Of a stretch of 12,601 nt of DNA, positions 5,971 to 11,873 are shown piece by piece. This DNA comes from Chloroflexota bacterium (GTDB lineage Bacteria; Chloroflexota; Dormibacteria; CF-121): NCBI GenBank assembly GCA_005889285.1, contig VBFF01000013.1, forward strand, positions 1 through 12,601. Direction: 5' to 3'. The notes beneath the pieces were generated by a model, which saw nothing but the letters and a program-made list of their open reading frames with translations, was not told the DNA's origin and made no database searches. The translations under genes were made by a program, and so were the position numbers. The stretch's first letter is position 1. Each line of letters begins with the position of its first letter.

Positions 5971-6533
5971 CCGAGCCCACCGCTGGTGGCGACCGCCTTC
6001 CAGTTGACGCCGTACTGGAGGACCATGCCGTCGTCGTCAACCACGAGATCGGCGGTGAAGCGGCCGGTGCGGTAACGGTATCGTCGGTCGGCGGGCCGCT
6101 CATAGGATTGCTCGAGGCGCTCAACATCGAGTGAGGGACAGCGCACCCAGGCGGCGGTGACCGATTTCGTCGCGCCTGGCGCGAGGCCCAGGCGGCGGAT
6201 CGGGAGTGTGTTCGTCGAGGGCGACCACTCGAGGTCGATATCGATGCAGCCGGCAACCTGCTCGAGCCGCTGACCGTCATGCGACCAGTTCCCCTCACCG
6301 TCCGCCGTCAGGTTGAGACGCCGCTGACCGCCGTCCTCGAGCTCGACCTCGACGTTGCGAGTGCGCCAGCCGCCATCGACCTCGACGCGGTAGCGAAGGA
6401 CATAGGGCGCGTCCTCATGCGCTTGCAAGATCAGACCAGACAACTCGAACCCGTCACCCGAGGTTCCCACGATGAAGCGCTCCATGCTGGGCGCGATCAG
6501 GCCCTGCCACAAGATCCAGCGCCGTGTACCCAT
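5967..6533 (-). CDS. Putative glycolipid-binding protein (PF06475-type)
   Basis: The protein is 188 residues from ATG 6533. The frame stays open to 6662, but that extension is the antisense of tRNA-Tyr, so the start at MGTRRWILWQGL is chosen. It also matches where related proteins begin (an RRxxWxG motif followed by SMERFIV). The sequence is a beta-rich single domain: YVLRYRVEVDGGWRTRNVEVE, WSHDGQRLEQVAGCIDIDLEWSP, TNTLPIRRLGLAPG and YRYRTGRFTADLVVDDDGMV, all characteristic of the putative glycolipid-binding family related to a Pseudomonas protein. There is no signal peptide, so it is probably cytoplasmic. Its true ligand is unknown. A -10-like GATAAT sits 6 nt before the ATG, predicting a leaderless mRNA. 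Its 3' end shares a CTAG with the DUF3147-like gene. Confidence 0.82.
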   Translation of the reverse strand: MGTRRWILWQGLIAPSMERFIVGTSGDGFELSGLILQAHEDAPYVLRYRVEVDGGWRTRNVEVELEDGGQRRLNLTADGEGNWSHDGQRLEQVAGCIDIDLEWSPSTNTLPIRRLGLAPGATKSVTAAWVRCPSLDVERLEQSYERPADRRYRYRTGRFTADLVVDDDGMVLQYGVNWKAVATSGGLG

Positions 6534-6539
6534 CGGGCG

Positions 6540-6545
6540 ATTATC
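6540..6545 (-). promoter_or_regulatory. -10-like element of the glycolipid-binding gene (leaderless arrangement)
   Basis: On the minus strand GATAAT matches 5 of 6 positions of the TATAAT consensus and is followed by exactly 6 nt and then ATG 6533. There is no Shine-Dalgarno sequence in that gap. A -35 would fall within the tRNA-Tyr gene and is not recognisable. Confidence 0.45.
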
Positions 6546-6547
6546 GG

Positions 6548-6553
6548 TAAAAT
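6548..6553 (+). promoter_or_regulatory. -10 element of the tRNA-Tyr/tRNA-Thr unit
   Basis: TAAAAT matches 5 of 6 consensus positions and ends 9 nt before the first base of tRNA-Tyr. A start near 6560 would give only a few nucleotides of leader before the tRNA. A candidate -35 (TGTACC, 17 nt upstream) is poor. It lies 2 bp from the oppositely oriented GATAAT of the glycolipid-binding gene. Confidence 0.45.
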
Positions 6554-6562
6554 CACGCGGTC

Positions 6563-6646
6563 GGGCAGATACCGAAGCGGTCAAACGGGACTGACTGTAG
6601 ATCAGTTGGCCTAGCGCCTTCGGGGGTTCGAATCCTCCTCTGCCCA
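6563..6646 (+). tRNA. tRNA-Tyr (anticodon GTA)
   Basis: This is a complete class II tRNA. The 7-bp acceptor stem GGGCAGA/TCTGCCC is perfect, with discriminator A at 6646. The anticodon stem ACTGA/TCAGT is a perfect 5-bp stem around loop CTGTAGA with GTA at 6597-6599. A long variable arm (6607-6621) is expected for bacterial tRNA-Tyr. The T arm is GGGGG-TTCGAAT-CCTCC with one G-T pair. The 3' CCA is not encoded and must be added by the CCA-adding enzyme. tRNA-Thr follows after 8 nt, so the two are probably cotranscribed. Confidence 0.96.
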
Positions 6647-6654
6647 ATACCAGA

Positions 6655-6727
6655 GCCCACATAGCTCAGGTGGTAGAGCGTCGCCTTGGTAAGGCGAAGG
6701 TCTCCGGTTCAAATCCGGATGTGGGCT
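6655..6727 (+). tRNA. tRNA-Thr (anticodon GGT)
   Basis: This is a complete tRNA. The acceptor stem GCCCACA/TGTGGGC is perfect, the D arm carries AGCTCAGGTGGTAGAGC, and the anticodon stem TCGCC/GGCGA encloses loop TTGGTAA with GGT at 6688-6690. The T arm is TCCGG-TTCAAAT-CCGGA. No CCA is encoded. There is no clear terminator in the 24 bp before the convergent membrane-protein gene. Confidence 0.96.
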
Positions 6728-6751
6728 ATCTCTTATTGGGCTCCAAACTCC

Positions 6752-7066
6752 TCATTGTTTCCTGGTCGTCAAGTGGCCCACGAAGACAATAATCAACCCA
6801 GCCCAGAACAAGGAGCCGAAGGTCCATCCCAACGGTGTTTGGACAAACGACCAAAAGCCGCCGAACGAGATTGACATCGCGATCCAGCAGGCCCCCAACG
6901 TCATGAGAAGGGCGAAAGCTGCCAGCCGAGATGACGGCGGAAGTCGCTCCAGAAACCGGTCCTGGTACGGCGCCACGCGCCTCCTGATTCCCCGCGGGTT
7001 GATGATATAGACGACCACGGCGGCGACCCAAAGCAAAGTACCGAGCATTGCGGGTACGGCGGGCAT
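6752..7066 (-). CDS. Small predicted membrane protein
   Basis: The protein is 104 residues from ATG 7066, of a family I do not recognise. Three hydrophobic segments are visible at about 5-22, 47-69 and 81-97. A basic loop follows the first (NPRGIRRRVAPYQDRF), and a short basic C-terminus TTRKQ would face the cytoplasm. The arrangement NPRG-IRRRVAPYQ directly after the first helix is distinctive. The Shine-Dalgarno sequence is weak, and no N6-spaced -10 element is found. The gene diverges from the ParB-like gene across 46 bp and converges on tRNA-Thr. A long antisense ORF covers it but looks spurious, whereas this reading has the hydrophobic pattern of a true membrane protein. Confidence 0.6.
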   Translation of the reverse strand: MPAVPAMLGTLLWVAAVVVYIINPRGIRRRVAPYQDRFLERLPPSSRLAAFALLMTLGACWIAMSISFGGFWSFVQTPLGWTFGSLFWAGLIIVFVGHLTTRKQ

Positions 7067-7100
7067 GATTTCCGTTCACGCCAATTTTGCGCAGGTCCCG

Positions 7101-7106
7101 TAGTCT
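7101..7106 (+). promoter_or_regulatory. -10-like element of the ParB-like gene (leaderless arrangement)
   Basis: TAGTCT is followed by exactly 6 nt (TGCGTT) and ATG 7113. No Shine-Dalgarno sequence is possible in that gap and none lies upstream at a usable distance, so a leaderless mRNA is predicted. No -35 hexamer is clear. Confidence 0.45.
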
Positions 7107-7112
7107 TGCGTT

Positions 7113-8114
7113 ATGCCAGCGGTAAAGAAGTCGCCTACGAAGGCACCGAAGAGAGCGACACGCTCGCGCAAGCCCGCCGCCGCCCGCGGGCCAGAGCCGA
7201 GGGAAAGCGTCCTCGAGCCCACCGGGAAGGATGTCGCCGCGCTCGTTGAGCATGTCGGGAAGCAGGGCGGCGTTGTCGTCGGGGCTTATCGGGACCCCTT
7301 TGCGGGACAGGCACTCGTTCTGGCATCGCTGCCAATAAAGAAAGTCGTCGCGACGCCCTTTCAGCGCGACCTCTCGAAGACCCACGCCACCCGCCTCGCC
7401 GAGGCAATCGGCGCGGCCGGTTTGTTCCTCGATCCCGTGATCGCGGTGCCGTCCGACGACGGATTCTGGTCGCCCAACGGGCGTCATCGGCTCGAGGCTG
7501 CGCGCCGGCTCGGCATGCGGTCGGTGACGGCCCTCCTGGTCCCTGACGAGAAGCTCGCCTTCCGGATCCTCGCGCTCAACACCGAAAAAGCACACAACCT
7601 TCGCGACCGCAGCCTCGAGGTAATCCGCATGGCCCGGCAGCTCGCCAAAGAGCAGCCTCGCTCGAAGGAGATCGAGCATGCGGTCACCTTCGACTCACCG
7701 GTTTTCCTCACACTGGGCGGCGCTTACGCGCAGCGCTCGCGCTTCGCCGGTTCGTCCTACCAGTCCGTGCTCAACAAGGTTGACCGCTTCCTCGATGCCA
7801 CCCTTCCGGCGGCCCTCCGGCAGCGCGAACAGTGGGCGGTCCGCATCATGGACATCGACGACCGCGTCGCCGCGCATCTGAAGACGATGCAGGCGATGGG
7901 CATGAAGAGCCCATACCTTCGGGCCGTGATCGTCGCGCGCATCAATCCCGTGCGCTTCGTTCCTCCATCCCGCAAGAAGGATGCCGCGCCGCCGATGTCG
8001 ATGGCCGAGGCGCTCACGAAGATGGCGGCGAACGTGCGGAAGTTCGATCCCAAGTCCGTCAGGCCCGGCGATCTGGCGCTGGTGGCGGCGATCGCCCCCG
8101 CGTCGGCTGACTAG
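7113..8114 (+). CDS. ParB N-terminal-domain protein (Spo0J-like, orphan)
   Basis: The protein is 333 residues from ATG 7113. A Lys/Arg/Pro/Ala-rich tail (1-30) resembles a nucleic-acid-binding extension. Residues about 72-145 fit the ParB/sulfiredoxin-type domain: LPIKKVVATPFQRDLS, a helix RLAEAIGAAG, the strand DPVIAVPSDDGFWSPN and the signature GRHRLEAARRLG (123-134), which in ParB proteins forms part of the CTP-binding region. Residues about 160-230 are helical and could hold a diverged DNA-binding helix-turn-helix (LTLGGAYAQRSRFAGSSYQSVLNKVDRFL). No parA gene or parS-like repeat is seen, so this is not a standard segregation operon. It may be a ParB-related regulator or nuclease-type protein. 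It appears to be transcribed with the PAP2-DAGK gene, whose start is 6 bp downstream. Confidence 0.75.
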   Translation: MPAVKKSPTKAPKRATRSRKPAAARGPEPRESVLEPTGKDVAALVEHVGKQGGVVVGAYRDPFAGQALVLASLPIKKVVATPFQRDLSKTHATRLAEAIGAAGLFLDPVIAVPSDDGFWSPNGRHRLEAARRLGMRSVTALLVPDEKLAFRILALNTEKAHNLRDRSLEVIRMARQLAKEQPRSKEIEHAVTFDSPVFLTLGGAYAQRSRFAGSSYQSVLNKVDRFLDATLPAALRQREQWAVRIMDIDDRVAAHLKTMQAMGMKSPYLRAVIVARINPVRFVPPSRKKDAAPPMSMAEALTKMAANVRKFDPKSVRPGDLALVAAIAPASAD

Positions 8115-8120
8115 CCGTCG

Positions 8121-9614
8121 GTGCGCCTGCTATCCGCCCTTGATGCTTTCGACCGGCGGCTGTTTGAGCGCCTGACGCGAGAGGAGCGGCGCCTCGTCGA
8201 CATCAGTCTCAAGCGGCTCAGCAACGCGGCAAATCGATCGCTGCTCTGGGTCGCCATCGCCGGATTGATCGCGGTCCTGGGTGGGCGCAATGAACGGCGG
8301 GCCGCGCTGCGCGGCATCGTATCGATTGGCATCACCTCAACGCTCGTGAACCTGCCGTTGAAGTACCTCGCTCGGCGGGACCGGCCGCCAACACGCCGCG
8401 GCGATCGGCCGCTGCCGATCAGCTTGCCCGGCAGCTTCTCCTTTCCGTCGGGACATTCCGCGTCGGCCTTTGCGTTCGCCACAGGAATTGGACTGGAGGA
8501 GCCCAGGCTGCTCATCCCGTTGCTTCCGCTGGCGGCCACTATCGCCTATTCGCGCGTGCACCTGCGCGTGCACTATCCCTTCGACGTACTAGCGGGAGCC
8601 GCGATTGGCGTCGGGATGGGACTCGCCAGCGGTCCGCTGATCAACGCTGCTCGCCAGTGGTGGGAGCCGCCGTCCTCCGCGTCCGAGGCGGACGGCGCCG
8701 GAAGCAAGCGGTTGATCCTGGTGGTGAGTCCGCACGCGGGACACAAGGAAAAGCTCGCTCGGGCCCGACGAGCGATCTCCGACAGCGGGCTACAAGTGGC
8801 GGCCGAGATCCCGGTGGATGATCTTGCGCGCCTACCCGGCCTGTTGCGCCAGAACGGCTCGCGGCCACCGATCGTTGTCGCGGCCGGCGGAGACGGAACC
8901 GTTGGCGCGGTCGCGAATGCGGTCATCGGAACACCAACGTTGCTCGGCATCATTCCGTTGGGGACCTCGAACGACTTCGCCCGCTCGATCAAGATCCCCA
9001 TGAACGTGGAGAAGGCCGTGCGACTACTGGCTGGCGGCCACATCTCGGATATCGACGCCGGCAGGCTGACGCGCGACGGTGAGCCGCCCCGGCACTTCGT
9101 ACATGCGGCCGCGGCCGGTATCAATGTGCAGTTCGCGCGCTTCGCGACGCGGGCCGACCTTCGCGCGCGATTCGGCCGGCTGACCTATGCGGTGGCGATG
9201 GCGACCGCGATGAAGGAACGGCCGATCTTCAACTGCGAGGTCGAGTTCGAGGGGCGAACCGAGCAGTTGAGCCTTGTCCACATGTCCGTCATCAATGCGC
9301 CCATCTTCGGCGGCTTTCTCGATCTCAAGCTCCCGGGTGCGGGCGCAGACGACCGGACCCTCGACGTCGTCATGATCGAACACCTGCCCATCCGGCGCCT
9401 TCTGCGCTCGGCGCTCTATCCCATTCTTCGGGTGCATCGGCCGATCCGTGGCTTTCGAACCCTTCAGGTGTCGCAACTGCGCGTCCGGACACCGGAGCCG
9501 ATGGACGTCACCCTTGACGGTGAGATCGCCGGCAAGCTTCCCGGGAACTTCGAGGTCGTGCCGGCCGGGCTCCGGGTGATCACGTCGCCGAGCTTCAAGG
9601 ACCAGCATCGATAA
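8121..9614 (+). CDS. Bifunctional PAP2 phosphatase / diacylglycerol kinase fusion
   Basis: The protein is 497 residues from a GTG at 8121, 6 bp after the ParB-like gene. The N-terminal half is a PAP2-type membrane phosphatase with all three catalytic motifs: K-x6-RP (Lys81 to Arg88-Pro89), PSGH (109-112) and SR-x5-H-x3-D (Ser144, Arg145, His151, Asp155), within about five hydrophobic segments. From about residue 196 a soluble diacylglycerol/sphingosine kinase-like domain begins, with the ATP-binding GGDGT (256-260), PLGTSNDFAR (279-288) and the C-terminal MDVTLDGE. Such fusions are known in Actinobacteria and relatives. One half removes a phosphate from a lipid phosphate and the other adds one to a lipid alcohol. 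Whether they act on the same lipid is unknown, and phosphatidate, diacylglycerol or polyprenyl phosphates are candidates. Both sites look intact. Confidence 0.92.
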   Translation: MRLLSALDAFDRRLFERLTREERRLVDISLKRLSNAANRSLLWVAIAGLIAVLGGRNERRAALRGIVSIGITSTLVNLPLKYLARRDRPPTRRGDRPLPISLPGSFSFPSGHSASAFAFATGIGLEEPRLLIPLLPLAATIAYSRVHLRVHYPFDVLAGAAIGVGMGLASGPLINAARQWWEPPSSASEADGAGSKRLILVVSPHAGHKEKLARARRAISDSGLQVAAEIPVDDLARLPGLLRQNGSRPPIVVAAGGDGTVGAVANAVIGTPTLLGIIPLGTSNDFARSIKIPMNVEKAVRLLAGGHISDIDAGRLTRDGEPPRHFVHAAAAGINVQFARFATRADLRARFGRLTYAVAMATAMKERPIFNCEVEFEGRTEQLSLVHMSVINAPIFGGFLDLKLPGAGADDRTLDVVMIEHLPIRRLLRSALYPILRVHRPIRGFRTLQVSQLRVRTPEPMDVTLDGEIAGKLPGNFEVVPAGLRVITSPSFKDQHR

Positions 9615-9639
9615 GCGCGGAGCCCTCCTCGCCTTTGCC

Positions 9640-10272
9640 GTGCGCGTCGTGGCCATCCTGTTGGGACTGGCAGTCCTGACAGCGCTCGCCGGTATCGGCC
9701 TTCGGGCATGGGCTCCGGGCTTTGACGCGCAGGCTATGCAGGCCATCGCCGGCGGTCGCGACGCGACGCTAACCTCGATCGCCTGGGTCGTGACCGAGGC
9801 GGGCTCATTCGTTCTCCTCGCACCACTGTCGATCGCCTTCCTGCTTCTACGTCGCTGGAAGCGGCCCGCTGACGACGTCGCTCTTCTGGTCATCGCCGCT
9901 GGCAGCGCCCTGCTCCCGTTTGTCGTCAAGCTGATCGTCGCGCGGCCGCGGCCGACGATCGGAAACCTCAGCCACCTGTCCTCTCTCAGCTTCCCCTCGG
10001 AGCACACCACCCAGGCGGCCGCCATCTATCTGGCGATCGCCATCATGCTCTCGCAAACTCTGGCACGCGGCTGGCGCGAGGCCGCCATCGCCATCGGTGT
10101 CGTGATCGCCCTCGCGGTCGCCTGGTCGCGGGTATACCTGGGCCTGCATTACCCGACCGATGTGGCCGCCGGGCTCGTGCTCGGTTGGAGCTGGGCACTG
10201 CTCGTTTTCCATTGGGCGCGCCCGAAGCTGATTCGAGATCAACCCGCGATGGGCCGGCCCGCCGCCACCTGA
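9640..10272 (+). CDS. PAP2-family membrane phosphatase
   Basis: The protein is 210 residues from a GTG at 9640. The frame is open further upstream (IDKRGALLAFAV), but there is no standard start codon there. It is a classic small PAP2 enzyme with five to six membrane helices. Its motifs are K-x6-RP (Lys97 to Arg104-Pro105), PSEH (119-122, with Glu in place of the usual Gly) and SR-x5-H-x3-D (Ser163, Arg164, His170, Asp174). Enzymes of this type dephosphorylate undecaprenyl diphosphate, phosphatidate or phosphatidylglycerophosphate on the outer face of the membrane. It follows the PAP2-DAGK gene by 25 bp on the same strand and is likely in its operon. It is only distantly similar to the PAP2 half of the fusion, so this is not a recent duplication. 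Confidence 0.88.
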   Translation: MRVVAILLGLAVLTALAGIGLRAWAPGFDAQAMQAIAGGRDATLTSIAWVVTEAGSFVLLAPLSIAFLLLRRWKRPADDVALLVIAAGSALLPFVVKLIVARPRPTIGNLSHLSSLSFPSEHTTQAAAIYLAIAIMLSQTLARGWREAAIAIGVVIALAVAWSRVYLGLHYPTDVAAGLVLGWSWALLVFHWARPKLIRDQPAMGRPAAT

Positions 10273-10436
10273 CACGATTTCTTGGTGAGGCGGTGACAGC
10301 CGCCAACAGCGCTGCCACCAATTAATAACGATCCTCGATCGGCCGATGCCATCGGCATGGACCCTCCGTTGTATGGACAGCGGGCGGGGAGGCAAATACC
10401 GCGCGACGTGCGCGACGGAGAGGTGGCATCAGCCCA
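10273..10436. other. Intergenic region with inverted repeats before the CHAP hydrolase gene
   Basis: These 164 bp have no credible ORF. Just behind the PAP2 gene, TTGGTG (10282-10287) and CACCAA (10316-10321) can pair around an inner GGCGG-N6-CCGCC hairpin (10289-10304), but no T tract follows, so a standard terminator is doubtful. An AT-rich patch, ATTAATAAC, at 10321-10329 could hold a -10 element. A perfect palindrome lies at 10342-10356. CGCGC-N5-GCGCG (10400-10414) could form a hairpin just upstream of GGAGAGG (10417-10423), a ribosome-binding site with a long 13 nt spacer. No known riboswitch motif was recognised. Confidence 0.5.
10342..10356. promoter_or_regulatory. Perfect 15-bp palindrome upstream of the CHAP gene
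   Basis: GCCGATG-C-CATCGGC has perfect 7-bp arms and a 1-base centre. It is 81 bp before ATG 10437, a plausible place for a repressor operator or, if transcribed, a short RNA hairpin. The spacing of 1 nt favours a DNA-binding site over an RNA loop. Confidence 0.4.
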
Positions 10437-11237
10437 ATGGGTCGGAATAGGTTCAGCTTGCGCAAGGCGTTGTCGGCGGTGATGGGGGCAACCGTGCTCA
10501 TGATTGGCGTCCCGGCTCTTTCCGTCAGCGCCGCCGGGGTCGACGACTATCCCTATCGGGGGACGGTCAACAAACTGGACCCCTGGGGCTTCTACACCGG
10601 GTACTGCACCTCATTCGCGGCGTTCCGACTGAGCCAGGAAGGGATCCGTCTTCACGGCGCCTCGCTGCAAGGCCCGAACGGGAAGACCGCGTTCTTCGGC
10701 AACGGCGGCACGTGGGATGCGGCGGCGGCATCGATCGGCTATGTGGTCGACAGTCATCCGACCGTTGGTGCGGTGGCCGTCTGGCACGGCGGGGAGGGCG
10801 GTGCCTGGTGGGGCGGTCACGTCGCCTACGTGATGGCGGTCGACGGCGCCGGCAACGCGATCATTGAGGAATACAACTGGTCCAACTATCTGCGCTACGG
10901 ACAGCGTACGGTTCGCGCGCCTCGCTACATCCACTTTGTCGGAGCGGCGGTTCGGCCGGTCGTGCTCCCGGTGCCGCCCAGGCCCGCGCAGCCGTCCGGA
11001 CACTGGTATTCGACCACCGATGTCGTCAGGCAGCGCTCCGGTCCCGGCACCACCTATCGCACCCTGGGCATCCTACCCCCCGGCGCGCGCATCCTGATCG
11101 TCTGCCAGGTTCGCTCCGGCAGCGTCATCAACGGCACCGCCGTCTGGGATCGGCTCAGCGACGGGAGCTATGTGACCGACTACTACACGACGACGCCGGC
11201 ATTCAATCGCTTTAGTCCCGGGCTCTCGGGCTGCTAG
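10437..11237 (+). CDS. Secreted CHAP-domain peptidoglycan hydrolase with C-terminal SH3-type domain
   Basis: The protein is 266 residues from ATG 10437. Residues 1-33 are a Sec signal peptide: a basic start (RNRFSLRK), a hydrophobic core (ALSAVMGATVLMIGVPALSV) and probable cleavage in SAAG. The mature protein begins with a CHAP domain: catalytic Cys57 in YTGYCTSFAAFRL, His128 in WGGHVAYVM and a third polar residue in EEYNWS (144-149). These Cys-His enzymes cut peptide or amide bonds in peptidoglycan. After a Pro-rich linker (PVPPRPAQPSG) a bacterial SH3-like domain follows (VRQRSGPGTTYRTLGILPPG through WDRLSDGSYVTDYY), which usually binds the cell wall. There is no membrane anchor. Its role could be wall remodelling, daughter-cell separation or attack on competitors. 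Its gene ends in an intrinsic terminator. Confidence 0.92.
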   Translation: MGRNRFSLRKALSAVMGATVLMIGVPALSVSAAGVDDYPYRGTVNKLDPWGFYTGYCTSFAAFRLSQEGIRLHGASLQGPNGKTAFFGNGGTWDAAAASIGYVVDSHPTVGAVAVWHGGEGGAWWGGHVAYVMAVDGAGNAIIEEYNWSNYLRYGQRTVRAPRYIHFVGAAVRPVVLPVPPRPAQPSGHWYSTTDVVRQRSGPGTTYRTLGILPPGARILIVCQVRSGSVINGTAVWDRLSDGSYVTDYYTTTPAFNRFSPGLSGC

Positions 11238-11252
11238 GGCCAGCCAGCAAGG

Positions 11253-11281
11253 AGAGGGCCGCGCCGCGCGGCCCTCTTTTT
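11253..11281 (+). terminator. Intrinsic terminator of the CHAP gene
   Basis: An 11-bp perfect stem, AGAGGGCCGCG (11253-11263) with CGCGGCCCTCT (11267-11277), encloses loop CCG and is followed by a T run reaching 11281. It begins 16 nt after the CHAP stop codon. Its last T is also part of the stop codon of the convergent NYN gene. There is no T tract in the opposite direction, so it works mainly for the plus strand. Confidence 0.93.
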
Positions 11282-11808
11282 CATTTGTCGGGGGGTTCGC
11301 CGCGTCGCAGCCGGTCGAGCCGTTCCCGAGTCTTCGGGTCGAGGCGATCCTCGAGCCGGCGGGCAATGTCCGAGCGGGCACGGGTGTCACCGATTTGCTG
11401 ATTACGCTGCGCCAGCACCGCATCCACCTGGCCTTTGAGGGTCAGCGCTGAAACCGTCTTGATCTTTCGGCCGAGCGCGAGATCCCGCTGCAGGGCGTCG
11501 GAGGTAGCGACGGTGACTTCGTCGCTCGCCCTGGCCTCGAAGAGCAACCGCTCGATGACGTGGTCAGCGCTCGTCTTGCGTCCGGAGTAAACGACCTCGA
11601 CGCCACTGATGGTCTGCTCGGACGCTTCGGCGTCGGGCCGACGATGCGAGTCGAAGACAACCGTCACCTTCTGCCGCGTCATCGCCGCGTAGTCCGCGAG
11701 CGTCGCGATCAGCATCTCACGCGCATCCTGCAGGTTCACGTCCTTGACGGCAGCGAGGTCGGGCCAGGCAAAGATGATGTTGTAGCCGTCGACGATCAGC
11801 CGCTCCAC
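11281..11808 (-). CDS. YacP/Rae1-like NYN-domain RNase
   Basis: The protein is 175 residues from a GTG at 11808. It matches the YacP-like NYN family (PF05991), PIN-fold nucleases. The N-terminus is MERLIVDGYNII, with Asp7 in the DGYN motif. Further acidic residues are Asp53 in VVFDSHR, Asp82 in TSADHVIERL and Asp104 in VATSDALQ, which together form the metal site. In Bacillus subtilis the relative Rae1 is a ribosome-associated endoribonuclease that cuts mRNA during translation, so an RNA-decay role is likely here. The C-terminal 35 residues are charged and helical (ARRLEDRLDPKTRERLDRLRR, in outline). In many genomes the family is near rRNA-processing genes, but here it stands alone. TAGGCT lies 6 nt before the GTG, again a leaderless arrangement. 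The stop codon borders the CHAP terminator. Confidence 0.88.
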   Translation of the reverse strand: MERLIVDGYNIIFAWPDLAAVKDVNLQDAREMLIATLADYAAMTRQKVTVVFDSHRRPDAEASEQTISGVEVVYSGRKTSADHVIERLLFEARASDEVTVATSDALQRDLALGRKIKTVSALTLKGQVDAVLAQRNQQIGDTRARSDIARRLEDRLDPKTRERLDRLRRGEPPDK

Positions 11809-11814
11809 AGGCTG

Positions 11815-11820
11815 AGCCTA
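11815..11820 (-). promoter_or_regulatory. -10-like element of the NYN gene (leaderless arrangement)
   Basis: On the minus strand TAGGCT is followed by exactly 6 nt (CAGCCT) and then GTG 11808. It is a weak hexamer taken alone, but its position matches the other three apparently leaderless genes. No -35 is visible. Confidence 0.35.
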
Positions 11821-11873
11821 CGATGTCCGGCGATCCTCGGCGCGAGCGGCCTTTGGCGTTAGCATGAGCGCCG

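Noticed and set aside
6534..6662. N-terminal extension of the glycolipid-binding protein to 6662
   Set aside because: The added 43 codons are the complement of tRNA-Tyr and its promoter. The family start MGTRRW at 6533 and the -10 element fit better.
6563..6727. tRNA pair as an integration site of a mobile element
   Set aside because: There is no integrase gene, no direct repeat of the tRNA 3' ends and no foreign-looking block next to the tRNAs.
6726..7679. 317-codon minus-strand ORF
   Set aside because: It overlaps both the small membrane gene and half of the ParB-like gene in antisense and shows no domain pattern.
9024..10025. 333-codon minus-strand ORF
   Set aside because: It is antisense to the kinase domain and the second PAP2 gene, both with intact catalytic motifs.
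10273..10436. c-di-AMP or c-di-GMP riboswitch before the CHAP gene
   Set aside because: These riboswitches are common before wall hydrolase genes, but I could not find their conserved core sequences here.
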